A DNA stretch of 64,000 bases, taken from NCBI GenBank assembly GCA_024707385.1, contig JANPZW010000004.1, positions 1 through 64,000 of the forward strand, written 5' to 3'. The notes below the pieces were generated by a model. The model was given only the letters and a program-made list of their open reading frames with translations. It was not told the DNA's origin and ran no database searches. Each line of letters opens with the position of its first letter. Within the stretch, counting starts at the first letter, position 1. This DNA is from Cellvibrionaceae bacterium. GTDB lineage: Bacteria > Pseudomonadota > Gammaproteobacteria > Pseudomonadales > Cellvibrionaceae. This document shows, piece after piece, positions 55,444 through 63,757 of this stretch. A program made the position numbers and the translations under genes.

Positions 55444-56610
55444 ATGGCTCAACATTACAAGACCCGGTTGACCGGCTTGGCTGTGCTGATTTGTGCGCTG
55501 ATTGCCACTGGATGCGGCGGCGGTTCCTCTAATTCGAGCAGCTCATCCTCCAGTTCGTCATCGAGCAGTTCATCGTCGTCCAGCAGTTCATCATCGAGTA
55601 GCTCGTCATCGAGCAGCTCCTCATCCAGCTCTTCATCGCCCAGCAGTTCATCCTCCGGCATCGCCAATGCTACGGCGACTTACGTTCCCGATCCGTCCTG
55701 GGCCTGCGGTGTGTCCGACGGCTTGCCACCACCGGCTGAAGGTGAGTTGGTCTTCACGGTGCTGCTGCAAAGCGGCGAGCGTCACCAAGTGGGTGATACC
55801 CCCTACGGAACACGGCGCCTGATCGACATTTCCGGCGGGACCTTTGATGGCCCCCGCATTGCCGGTTCGGTGCTGTCGGGTGGTTTGGAATTTGAATTGG
55901 GGCTTTCTAACGGCGCCATGGAACTCGAACAGATCGCCGTGATGCGCACCACCGATGGCGCGAACATCTATATGCGCACCTGCGGTTTCGCCGCGGCGGG
56001 TGATACCACTGCGCGCTTTGTGCCGGATATCGAGGTCGCCAACTCCAGTCGTCACGCCTGGCTTAACACCGGCAAATTCGCCGGCATTCGCACCGTGAAT
56101 GAACGGCAGGGCACTATCGAGCTGAAAATTTACGATATCTCTACCGTGGCGGTGCGGGAGCCAAAAGTACAACTGCGCGACCCTGCCGGCGTGGCCAACC
56201 AGCCCTGGACATGCGCCAGCGGCAGCGGCTCCCGCGGCAACAGTGTGCTCACCGCCAATGTCACTTTGGGTGGGTCGGTCAACGTCGGCGCGAGCAAACG
56301 CGGCAGCCGCAACATCATTCCGATTACTGGCGGCAGAGTCAGTGGGCGAGTGAATGGAATCGTAGTGCCGGGCGGCGCGGATTATCAGCTGTCGAACGGC
56401 AATACCGTGCTGGAGGCGAGGTATTCGCTGCAAGCCAATGATGGTGAATATATTCTGGTGAGAAATTGCGGTCCGTTTGGCGCCATGGTGCCGACATTCG
56501 AAACGCGGGTGAATGGCCCCTACGCCTACCTCAACGAAAACCGCTATCTCAGCTCCGACCCTGGCGTGGGTTCGGGTGGCGTTACGCTCACTTTTTACGA
56601 GCGACGCTGA
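55444..56610 (+). CDS. Lipoprotein with poly-Ser and two DUF3237 domains
   Basis: A 388-residue surface lipoprotein. The lipobox is ALIATGC (Cys22 or so); GGGSSN and a serine tract of more than 40 residues follow. The remainder is two copies of a DUF3237-like beta-barrel. The first has TPYGTRRLIDISGGTFDGPR and SGGLEFELGLSNGAMELEQI; the second has SKRGSRNIIPITGGRVSGRV and PGGADYQLSNGNTVLEARYS, each with an ICGG-like core and nearby cysteines. DUF3237 proteins have no established activity. Anchoring in the same style as the hydrolases suggests a role in surface carbohydrate handling. It is divergent from the sensor kinase (about 265 bases). Confidence 0.88.
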   Translation: MAQHYKTRLTGLAVLICALIATGCGGGSSNSSSSSSSSSSSSSSSSSSSSSSSSSSSSSSSSSSSPSSSSSGIANATATYVPDPSWACGVSDGLPPPAEGELVFTVLLQSGERHQVGDTPYGTRRLIDISGGTFDGPRIAGSVLSGGLEFELGLSNGAMELEQIAVMRTTDGANIYMRTCGFAAAGDTTARFVPDIEVANSSRHAWLNTGKFAGIRTVNERQGTIELKIYDISTVAVREPKVQLRDPAGVANQPWTCASGSGSRGNSVLTANVTLGGSVNVGASKRGSRNIIPITGGRVSGRVNGIVVPGGADYQLSNGNTVLEARYSLQANDGEYILVRNCGPFGAMVPTFETRVNGPYAYLNENRYLSSDPGVGSGGVTLTFYERR

Positions 56611-56637
56611 CAGTCTTTTTTGTTTCGCTGGTGCCTT

Positions 56638-56667
56638 GGGCGGTATGCAAATACCGCCCTTTTTTTA
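56638..56667. terminator. Terminator between the DUF3237 and lactonase genes
   Basis: The stem GGGCGGTAT/ATACCGCCC with loop GCAA is followed by seven T residues on the plus strand. It serves the DUF3237 gene and possibly both converging genes. Confidence 0.85.
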
Positions 56668-56677
56668 TGTGGCTGAC

Positions 56678-57559
56678 TTAAATCTTGAAGCGTTCTTCCG
56701 GAAGTCCGCGATGGGGCGTGCGATAAATCAATAAATTGCCCGCGTAGGGTTCATTGGCCAGCTGTTCATCGCTAAGTCCCACGGTGGCAGTGGAAACGAA
56801 TAATAAATTCATCTCAGCACCGCCGAAGGCCACGCAGGTTGGCTGGCTTGCGGGTGTGCTGACTTCGATATTGATGTTGCCGTCAGGTGCATAACGCACG
56901 ACTCGACTGCCGCCCCACCAGGCGTTCCACAAATAACCTTCGGCGTCGATGGTTGAACCATCGGGCTCGAAGGGCGCTGGAGTTTGCGCGAAAACCCGGC
57001 CGTTGCGGATGGCGCCGGTCGCAGGGTCGAAGTCGTAGGTCTGAATAGTGTGCGTGGGTGAGTCGGCGAAATAAAAACGGCGGCCGTCTGGGTTCCAGCA
57101 GATGCTGTTGGGAATCTGCAGGTCGGTGAGCACTGGGGTGGCGGTGCGGCCGGACAGACAATAGAGGCTGCCACTGACGCCCGCCTGGGGATCTTCGACT
57201 TTGGTGCCGCTCCAGAAGCGACCCTGGCGATCTACCCGACCGTCGTTAAAACGTGTGGCACCCGCAAGATGTTGTTCTGGGCGGGCGATCCAGTCGATTT
57301 CCACCGTCTCCGGCTGATAAAGCGCAAAACCGCTTTCGAAGGCGCAGATAAGCCAGCCGTCGCGTTCGGTAAAACCGAAAGAGCACAGGCGCTCGTGCAC
57401 GGTGAAGCTGGTGAGCTGGCGCTGGTCCAGCTGATAGCGGTACAGCCGCGCTTCGAGAATATCGGTCCACCAAACCGCGTTCTGCCTTGCGTCCCACAGC
57501 ACACCCTCGCCGAGGGTGTTGCGTACCTCGACGCGGTCAATTAATTCGATCGGGTCCAT
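56678..57559 (-). CDS. SMP-30/gluconolactonase-family sugar lactonase
   Basis: A 293-residue six-bladed beta-propeller. Metal ligands by family position are Glu in NTLGEGVLWD, Asn in QIPNSICWNPDG and Asp in FEPDGSTIDAEGYLW. TRFNDGRVDRQGRFWSGT is the typical substrate/metal strand. It hydrolyses an aldonolactone, most likely L-arabinono-1,4-lactone in view of the neighbours. It is the last gene of the minus-strand operon; its start overlaps the end of the second permease gene by 23 bases and has AGGGCGG upstream. Confidence 0.9.
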   Translation of the reverse strand: MDPIELIDRVEVRNTLGEGVLWDARQNAVWWTDILEARLYRYQLDQRQLTSFTVHERLCSFGFTERDGWLICAFESGFALYQPETVEIDWIARPEQHLAGATRFNDGRVDRQGRFWSGTKVEDPQAGVSGSLYCLSGRTATPVLTDLQIPNSICWNPDGRRFYFADSPTHTIQTYDFDPATGAIRNGRVFAQTPAPFEPDGSTIDAEGYLWNAWWGGSRVVRYAPDGNINIEVSTPASQPTCVAFGGAEMNLLFVSTATVGLSDEQLANEPYAGNLLIYRTPHRGLPEERFKI

Positions 57560-58517
57560 GGCGCCGCCCTGTTAAGCCCTGGGAAATCCAGCGCTGAAAA
57601 ATCATAAACATCAACACCAGACTGCCGATGAAAATCTTGGTCCACCAGCTGCTGAGTGAACCGTGGAAAGAAATCCAGGTTTGAATCAGACCCATGGTCA
57701 AGACACCCAAAAGAGTGCCCAGCACATAGCCGTAACCACCGCTGATCAAGGTGCCGCCGATAACCACCGCGGCTATGGCATCCAGCTCCAGGCCTATACC
57801 CGTGAGCGCGTAACCGGATGCGGTGTAGCAGGAATAAACAATGCCGGACAGCGCCGCCAGGGTGCTGCTCAGGGTGTAAATCGAAATGGTGGTCAAACCC
57901 ACCGGCACACCCAGCAGCGCGGCGGAATTCGCATTGCCGCCGAGGGCGTAAATGTAGCCGCCGAGGCGGGTGAAATGCGCAAGCCAGGTGCCGAAAATAA
58001 ACACGGCGATAAGGATCAGAGTAGCGCTGCCGATCCAGCCGCGACCGGGCAGGGCAAAACCGAAATTATTAATCGCGTCGATAAAACTGTGTTCGATAGG
58101 AATGGATTGTTCACTGATAACGGTGGCAAGTCCGCGCGCGAAAAACATACCCGCCAGTGTCACGATAAACGGCTGCAATTTATAAACGTGAATAAAAATT
58201 CCCATGGCCGCGCCAAAACAGGCGCCGGCAAGCAGCACCACCGGGAATGCCTGTAGCGGGTGCCAGCCGTGGACCTGGATAAGGCTGGCACACAGCACGC
58301 TGCTGAACGCCAGCACCGAGCCGACGCTCAGATCGATGCCGCCGGACAGGATGACGAACGTCATGCCCAGAGCGATGATGGCGAGGAAGGCGTTATCCGT
58401 GAACAGGTTCAGAATGACGCGCGGACTGGCAAAGCCGGTGAATTGCACGGCGCCCGCGATCAGCAAGAGGACAAATAAAATTCCGGTGACGGTGACCGGC
58501 AGGGTTCGACGGTTCAC
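57537..58517 (-). CDS. Sugar ABC transporter permease, YjfF-like
   Basis: A 326-residue inner-membrane permease of the RbsC/AraH/YjfF group, with about nine hydrophobic segments. It contains the family motif MTFVILSGGIDLSVGSVLAF and the EAA-like GIGLELDAIAAVVIGGTLISGG. The GTG start overlaps the stop of the first permease (GTGA), so the two subunits are made together as a heterodimer. In E. coli YjfF pairs with YtfT for galactofuranose import. Here an arabinofuranose or other pentofuranose is a reasonable alternative substrate. Confidence 0.92.
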   Translation of the reverse strand: MNRRTLPVTVTGILFVLLLIAGAVQFTGFASPRVILNLFTDNAFLAIIALGMTFVILSGGIDLSVGSVLAFSSVLCASLIQVHGWHPLQAFPVVLLAGACFGAAMGIFIHVYKLQPFIVTLAGMFFARGLATVISEQSIPIEHSFIDAINNFGFALPGRGWIGSATLILIAVFIFGTWLAHFTRLGGYIYALGGNANSAALLGVPVGLTTISIYTLSSTLAALSGIVYSCYTASGYALTGIGLELDAIAAVVIGGTLISGGYGYVLGTLLGVLTMGLIQTWISFHGSLSSWWTKIFIGSLVLMFMIFQRWISQGLTGRRHGPDRIN

Positions 58518-59527
58518 GCCTTGCCCCCCAGGGAATTGCGCGCGCCGGAAAGTCCGCGCAGCTGCTGGCGAAACGACGGCGATTGCAGCAGCAACACCAC
58601 CAGGATCACCAGGGATTTGATGATCAGATTATATTTTGGCTCTATGCCGCTCATGATGATGGTGGTACTCATGGCCTGGATGATGAGGACGCCGATCATG
58701 GTCAGCGGCAGGGAGAAGCGCCCGCCGGACAGGGCCGCGCCGCCCAGGACCACGGCGAGAATCGCATCCAGCTCCAGCCACAAACCCGCATTGTTGGCGT
58801 CGGCGCCCTGGATATCCGCCGTGATCACCATGCCGGCAATGGCGGCGCAGAGGCCGGAAACGCAGTACACCAGGAATTTAATGACGCGCACGTTCAGGCC
58901 GAGGTAGTGGCTCGCGCGCGGGTTGCAGCCGCTGGCCTCAATAAACAATCCAAGGGCGGTAAAACGCATGGCGAACTGCACCAGCAGAAATACCACCGCG
59001 GCAATCACCACCGGCGCCGGCAGACCCAGCAATGAACCTATGCCGATGGAGGCAAAGGTGTCGTTTTGGAAGGTGGCGATCTGCCCGCTGTTGATCAGCT
59101 GGGCAATGCCCCGGCCCGCCACCATCAGCACCAGGGTGGCCACTATGGGTTGAATGCCGAAGATGCTCACCAAACTGCCGTTCACCATGCCCGCCGCGAG
59201 GCCCACGGCGAGCGCCGCCAGGATCACCAGGGGGAGGGTGTCGAAGGAGCTGTTGAGCAGGTTGGCGCAGACAGCGCCAGTGATAGCGACTATGGCGCCG
59301 ACGCTGAGATCGATGCCGCCCGTGGCGATCACCAGACTCATGCCGATGGCCAGCAGGGCGCAGGGAGCGCTGCGGTTTAACACGTCCACCAGGCTGCCGT
59401 ACACGCGGCCGTCTTTTACTTCGAGATGAAAAAATTCCGGGCTTAACACCAGATTGGCGAGCAGGATCAAGGCCAGCGCCAACAGGGGAAGAAACAGCCG
59501 GTGCTGCATCAGATTGGTCATTTGCAT
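58514..59527 (-). CDS. Sugar ABC transporter permease, YtfT-like
   Basis: A 337-residue RbsC-type permease and partner of the YjfF-like protein. It has the hydrophobic N-terminus LFLPLLALALILLANLVL, the motif AIGMSLVIATGGIDLSVGAI and the C-terminal LWLELDAILAVVLGGAALSGG. The ATG at 59,527 lies four bases after the ATPase stop. An open frame from 59,548 would overlap that gene, so the later start is preferred. Confidence 0.9.
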   Translation of the reverse strand: MQMTNLMQHRLFLPLLALALILLANLVLSPEFFHLEVKDGRVYGSLVDVLNRSAPCALLAIGMSLVIATGGIDLSVGAIVAITGAVCANLLNSSFDTLPLVILAALAVGLAAGMVNGSLVSIFGIQPIVATLVLMVAGRGIAQLINSGQIATFQNDTFASIGIGSLLGLPAPVVIAAVVFLLVQFAMRFTALGLFIEASGCNPRASHYLGLNVRVIKFLVYCVSGLCAAIAGMVITADIQGADANNAGLWLELDAILAVVLGGAALSGGRFSLPLTMIGVLIIQAMSTTIIMSGIEPKYNLIIKSLVILVVLLLQSPSFRQQLRGLSGARNSLGGKA

Positions 59528-59531
59528 AGGC

Positions 59532-61037
59532 TCAGTCGGGTTCCGCAATCGCCGCCAGAACGGCGTTTTCTGATATGTCTTGCCCCGCGATGGTCGTGCT
59601 GAGGCGCTTGTCCCGCATCACCAGAATCTTGTTGCTGAAGGCCACCAGCTCTTCAATCTCCGAAGAGGCGACGATCAAGGTCATGCCCTCGGCGCAGAGT
59701 TTGCGGATGAGCTGCAGGATCTCCGCGTGGGCACCTATATCGATACCACGGGTGGGTTCATCGAGAATCAAAATCTGCGGGTGTGTCATCAGCCAGCGGG
59801 CGAGGATCACTTTCTGCTGATTGCCGCCGCTCAACTCGCCGATGGGTTTTTCCGGGTCCGAGCAGACGATTTTCAGACGCTGGGTGGCGTCGGCCACCAG
59901 CTTGTTCTGCTCGCTGCGGCGCAGCGGCCGCCACCAGCCGCGCTGGGCCTGGTGGGCGATGATCATGTTCTCGCGCACGCTCAAAGGGTGGACGATGCCG
60001 TCGGTCTTGCGATCCTCCGGACAGAGGGCAAAACCCTGGGCGATGGCCTGCGCGGGAGAACGGGGTTTGTAGGGAGCCTCGCCCAGGCGGATTTCGCCTT
60101 CCGTGACGGAGTCCAGGCCGAACAACGCGGCGCAGACTTCACTGCGGCCGGAGCCGAGCAAGCCGGCGAGGCCGATGGCATCGCCGCGCTGGGCGCTGAA
60201 ATTGATGTTGCGGATGCCGTTGCTGGAGGACAGTTCGCGCAACTGCAGGGCGGCGGGATCGACGCTGTCGGTGTGCTGCGAAGCCCGGCTGGCTTCCATC
60301 GCCTGCAGCTCTTTGCCGAGCATGTGGGACACCAGGGCTTCCCGCGGCAGTTCCGCGGTGACGAAGGTGCCGACCTTTTCGCCATTGCGCATCACTGTGA
60401 GGCGATCGGTGAGGGCGTAAACCTGATCGAGAAAGTGAGTGACGATCAAAATAGCGGTGCCCTGATCGCGCAGCGTGCGCAGAATCTGGAACAGCAGTCC
60501 CACTTCGCGGGAGTCGAGGCTGGCGGTGGGTTCGTCGAGAATCACCACCTTCGCCGCGCAATCGACGGCGCGCGCAATCGCTATCAGTTGCTGCACAGCG
60601 ATGGAATAGGACGACAAGAGTTCGTTGACGTCGATATCGAGACTGAAACGCTGCAACAGCGCGCGGGCGTCGCGCTGAAGTTTTTTCCACTGAATACAGC
60701 CAAAGCGGCGCGGTTCACGACCCAGATAGAGGTTGTGGGCGACGCTCAGGTTGGGCAGCAGGTTCACTTCCTGATACACGGTGCTGATGCCGTGTTTCTG
60801 CGCGTCCAGGGTGCTTTTAGGGCATATGGCGGCGCCGTCTATTTCAATACGGCCGCCATCCGGCGTGTAGACGCCGGTGATCACTTTGATAAGAGTGGAT
60901 TTGCCTGCGCCATTTTCGCCGAGCAGCGCGTGGATTTCGCCCGCGCGCAGATCCAGGTCAACATTGTTGACCGCGATGACTCCTTTAAAACGCTTGCAGA
61001 CACCCGTCAGTTGTAACACTGCATTTTGCGCTGACAT
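59532..61037 (-). CDS. Sugar ABC transporter ATP-binding protein, YtfR-like (two nucleotide-binding domains)
   Basis: A 501-residue tandem ATPase energising the importer. The first domain has Walker A GENGAGKST, signature-like SYSIAVQQLIAIARAV and Walker B VVILDEPTAS. The second has a degenerate Walker A (GLLGSGRSE), signature LSGGNQQKV and Walker B LILDEPTRG. This is the normal architecture for the RbsA/AraG/YtfR group. It starts eight bases after the binding-protein gene. Confidence 0.95.
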   Translation of the reverse strand: MSAQNAVLQLTGVCKRFKGVIAVNNVDLDLRAGEIHALLGENGAGKSTLIKVITGVYTPDGGRIEIDGAAICPKSTLDAQKHGISTVYQEVNLLPNLSVAHNLYLGREPRRFGCIQWKKLQRDARALLQRFSLDIDVNELLSSYSIAVQQLIAIARAVDCAAKVVILDEPTASLDSREVGLLFQILRTLRDQGTAILIVTHFLDQVYALTDRLTVMRNGEKVGTFVTAELPREALVSHMLGKELQAMEASRASQHTDSVDPAALQLRELSSSNGIRNINFSAQRGDAIGLAGLLGSGRSEVCAALFGLDSVTEGEIRLGEAPYKPRSPAQAIAQGFALCPEDRKTDGIVHPLSVRENMIIAHQAQRGWWRPLRRSEQNKLVADATQRLKIVCSDPEKPIGELSGGNQQKVILARWLMTHPQILILDEPTRGIDIGAHAEILQLIRKLCAEGMTLIVASSEIEELVAFSNKILVMRDKRLSTTIAGQDISENAVLAAIAEPD

Positions 61038-61045
61038 GGGCGGTT

Positions 61046-62026
61046 TTACTTTTTGCGCTTGGCGTATTCTTCGGCGGCCGTTGCCTGAGTGAACACATCA
61101 CCGTTGATGGTAATCAGCTTGGGAATATCGGTTTTCCCTTGCAGATGGGCTTCGATGGCATCAAAGGCGGGTCCACCCATGTGCGGGCTCAGCTCTACCG
61201 TGGCGTTGGTATCGCCGTCGGCCATGGCTTTGAAAATATCGGTGACCGCATCGACGGAGACGATCAGGATATCGTCGCCTGGATCCAGGCCGGCTTCTTT
61301 AATGGCGAGCGCCGCGCCTATGGCCATTTCGTCATTGTGGGCCCACACGGCGCAGATGTTTTTACCGCCCTGTTCGGCTTTGATAAACGCTTCCATCACC
61401 TCTTTGCCTTTGCTGCGGGTGAATTCGGCGGTTTGGGTGCGGATGATGCGGGCGTTTTCGTGCTCGGCGATGACTTCTTTAAAACCCTTCATACGATCAA
61501 TGGCAGCGGTGGCGCCGACGGTGCCTTGCAGCTCCACGATATTGCAGGTGCCGTTGGTGGCTTCCATCAGCCAGTTCGCAGCTTTGCGCCCCTCTTCAAC
61601 AAAATCTGAGGCTATGCGGGTCAGAAAGAGTGAGTCGTCATCCAGCGCCATATTACGGTCCACGATCACTACCGGAATGCCGGCGCGTTTGGCTTCCGTC
61701 AGGACGGGTTTCCAGCCGGTTTCCACCACTGGCGCCACTATGATGGCGTCCACGCCCTGGGCGACGAAGTTGCGTATGGCCTTGATTTGGTTTTCCTGCT
61801 TTTGCTGCGCATCGGAAAACTTCAGGTCGATGCCGCGTCGCGCCGCTTCCGCTTTTACCGATTCGGAAAAGGATGTGCGCCAGCTGCTTTCCGATCCGAC
61901 CTGGGAAAAGCCGATCACCAGCGCCTTGTTGCTGTCGCCGTTAGTGTCGCCGGCGGATTTTTTCTCTGTCGATTCACCGCAGCCCAAAAGAGCGAGCGGT
62001 AGGAGCAGGCAAAATAGAAATCTCAT
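61046..62026 (-). CDS. Sugar-binding protein of the ABC importer, YtfQ-like, probable lipoprotein
   Basis: A 326-residue periplasmic-binding-protein type 1. The signal has a lipobox (LALLGC), suggesting membrane attachment, whereas the E. coli YtfQ is soluble. The mature part shows ALVIGFSQVGSESSWRTSFS, DLKFSDAQQKQENQIKAIRN, VDAIIVAPVVETGWKPVL and VVIVDRNMAL, the signature of the YtfQ family that binds furanose sugars. The ATG at 62,026 gives the lipoprotein signal; an ATG 12 bases upstream is an alternative. The transporter genes follow immediately. Confidence 0.9.
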   Translation of the reverse strand: MRFLFCLLLPLALLGCGESTEKKSAGDTNGDSNKALVIGFSQVGSESSWRTSFSESVKAEAARRGIDLKFSDAQQKQENQIKAIRNFVAQGVDAIIVAPVVETGWKPVLTEAKRAGIPVVIVDRNMALDDDSLFLTRIASDFVEEGRKAANWLMEATNGTCNIVELQGTVGATAAIDRMKGFKEVIAEHENARIIRTQTAEFTRSKGKEVMEAFIKAEQGGKNICAVWAHNDEMAIGAALAIKEAGLDPGDDILIVSVDAVTDIFKAMADGDTNATVELSPHMGGPAFDAIEAHLQGKTDIPKLITINGDVFTQATAAEEYAKRKK

Positions 62027-62145
62027 AGTCGGTCCCATAGTCGTTATTTTTGGAGCGGCACCGCCGATGCGGGCTGCGTTCTGCACCCTCGGTGGAAGCG
62101 GCGACTGGGTGCCGCCGCTTTGCCGGATGCTTTTTATCGAGGAGC

Positions 62146-63741
62146 TTACTTCAGCGCTTCAGAAGTCCGGACACCGTTGATCAAGCGGGGGATGCCCAGC
62201 GGATTGTTATTGCGCAGTGCCGGCGGCAATAAGGCTTCCGGATAGTTCTGGTAGCACACCGGGCGCAGGAAACGCAGGATTGCATTGGTCCCGACCGATG
62301 TAAAGCGGCGGTCGGAGGTGGCGGGGAAGGGGCCGCCGTGGACCATCGAGTGACACACCTCAACGCCAGTGGGGAAGCCGTTTACGACGACCCGGCCGGC
62401 AGTTTCCGCCAATTGATCCAGCAGCTCGCCATACTCTGCCAATTCGTCGGTGATGCATTGCACGGTCGCGGTGAGCTGGCCGGGCAGGCGGCGCGCAACT
62501 TTCAGCATCTCCTCCCGATCGCGGCATTTGATGATCACCGACGCGGGGCCGAAGGTTTCCTCCATCAGCTCCGGGTGTTCGAGTATGGTCTGCGCACTAG
62601 TGGTGAACAGAGTCACCTGGGCGAAATAGCCGTCCACATCGTGCAGGGGTTTGCCCTGCGCCACCACTTCGAGGCCAGCGTCGCTGGAGCGGCTGGACAT
62701 GGAGCGCTGGAAGGTCTGGCAGATGCGGTCGTTCAGCATGACCGGCGCCGGAATCTCTTCGACCAGCTTTTTCGCGGTGGCGATAAATGCCTGCAGTGGC
62801 TCGCCGTCCACTGCGATCAACAGGCCGGGCTTCACACAGAACTGGCCGGATCCCAAGGTGAAGGAACCGACAAAGCCCTGTGCGATGTTCGCGCCATTTT
62901 GCTGCAGCGCCTGCGGTAGGAGGAAAATCGGGTTGCTGCTGCCCATTTCGGCGAACACCGGGATCGGGTCCGGCCGCTCGTTGGCGAGCGCCATCAGTGC
63001 GGTGCCTCCGGCGAAGGAGCCGGTGAAGCCCACTGCGCGCACGGCGGGCGCTTTCACCAGCAACGCACCCACGGTATGGCCTTCATCGATCAGATAGGAG
63101 AACACGCCGCGCGGCAGATCCGCCTGGGTAACAGCTTTGGCGATGGCCTGGGCAACCAGCTCGCTGGTGCCTGGGTGAGACGGATGGCCTTTGACGATGA
63201 CCGGGCAGCCCGCCGCCAGCGCAGAGGCGGTGTCGCCGCCAGCCACAGAAAAGGCGAGGGGGAAATTGCTCGCGCCGAACACCACCACCGGGCCTATGGG
63301 CTGATTCAGGTGGCGCAGGTCGGGGCGCGGAAACGGTTGGCGCTCGGGCAGGGCGGTGTCGATGCGGGCGTCCAGGTGTGCGCCCGTCTCGATATAGTCC
63401 GCGAACATGCGCAGCTGGCCGCAGGTGCGCCCGCGCTCCATTTCGGCGCGGCCCCTGGGATAGCCGGTTTCCGCCGAGAGTCGCTCCAGCAGTTCATCGC
63501 CGAGCGCCATGATCTGCTCGGCGCAGTTGCGTAGAAACGCCGCGCGGATGCTGGGGGATGTGTGTCTGAATTTTTTGCTGGCGGCCTCTGCCATGCGCAC
63601 TGCCGCTTCCACCTGACGGCTGGACGCTGTCGAAATGGCTGGTTGCAGCTTCTGTCCGTTTTGCGGATTTGCTCCGTGGAAGCTCCCGGCTTCGCCCTGA
63701 GTCCACTCTCCGCCGATCAATTGTTTGCCGGTAATCGTCAT
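62146..63741 (-). CDS. NADP-type aldehyde dehydrogenase, alpha-ketoglutaric semialdehyde dehydrogenase-like
   Basis: A 531-residue aldehyde dehydrogenase. The start ITGKQLIGGEWTQGE, the cofactor motif VGFTGSFAGG, the Glu in VFAEMGSSNP and the catalytic Cys in LGSGQFCVKPGL match the 2,5-dioxovalerate (alpha-ketoglutaric semialdehyde) dehydrogenases. These form the last step of oxidative pentose or hexarate degradation, producing 2-oxoglutarate. The ATG at 63,741 has GAGG five bases upstream; an upstream in-frame start at 63,777 would overlap the SDR gene. Placed with a lactonase, an SDR and a furanose importer, it points to a Weimberg-type L-arabinose route. Confidence 0.92.
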   Translation of the reverse strand: MTITGKQLIGGEWTQGEAGSFHGANPQNGQKLQPAISTASSRQVEAAVRMAEAASKKFRHTSPSIRAAFLRNCAEQIMALGDELLERLSAETGYPRGRAEMERGRTCGQLRMFADYIETGAHLDARIDTALPERQPFPRPDLRHLNQPIGPVVVFGASNFPLAFSVAGGDTASALAAGCPVIVKGHPSHPGTSELVAQAIAKAVTQADLPRGVFSYLIDEGHTVGALLVKAPAVRAVGFTGSFAGGTALMALANERPDPIPVFAEMGSSNPIFLLPQALQQNGANIAQGFVGSFTLGSGQFCVKPGLLIAVDGEPLQAFIATAKKLVEEIPAPVMLNDRICQTFQRSMSSRSSDAGLEVVAQGKPLHDVDGYFAQVTLFTTSAQTILEHPELMEETFGPASVIIKCRDREEMLKVARRLPGQLTATVQCITDELAEYGELLDQLAETAGRVVVNGFPTGVEVCHSMVHGGPFPATSDRRFTSVGTNAILRFLRPVCYQNYPEALLPPALRNNNPLGIPRLINGVRTSEALK

Positions 63742-63757
63742 ACTCGCCTCAATTCGG

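Noticed and set aside
59580..61016. 478-codon uninterrupted frame on the plus strand
   Set aside because: It lies exactly antisense to the complete YtfR-like ATPase and has no domain; it reflects codon bias in GC-rich DNA.
61089..62180. 363-codon frame on the plus strand
   Set aside because: Antisense to the sugar-binding protein gene; Ser/Ala/Met-rich with no recognisable domain.
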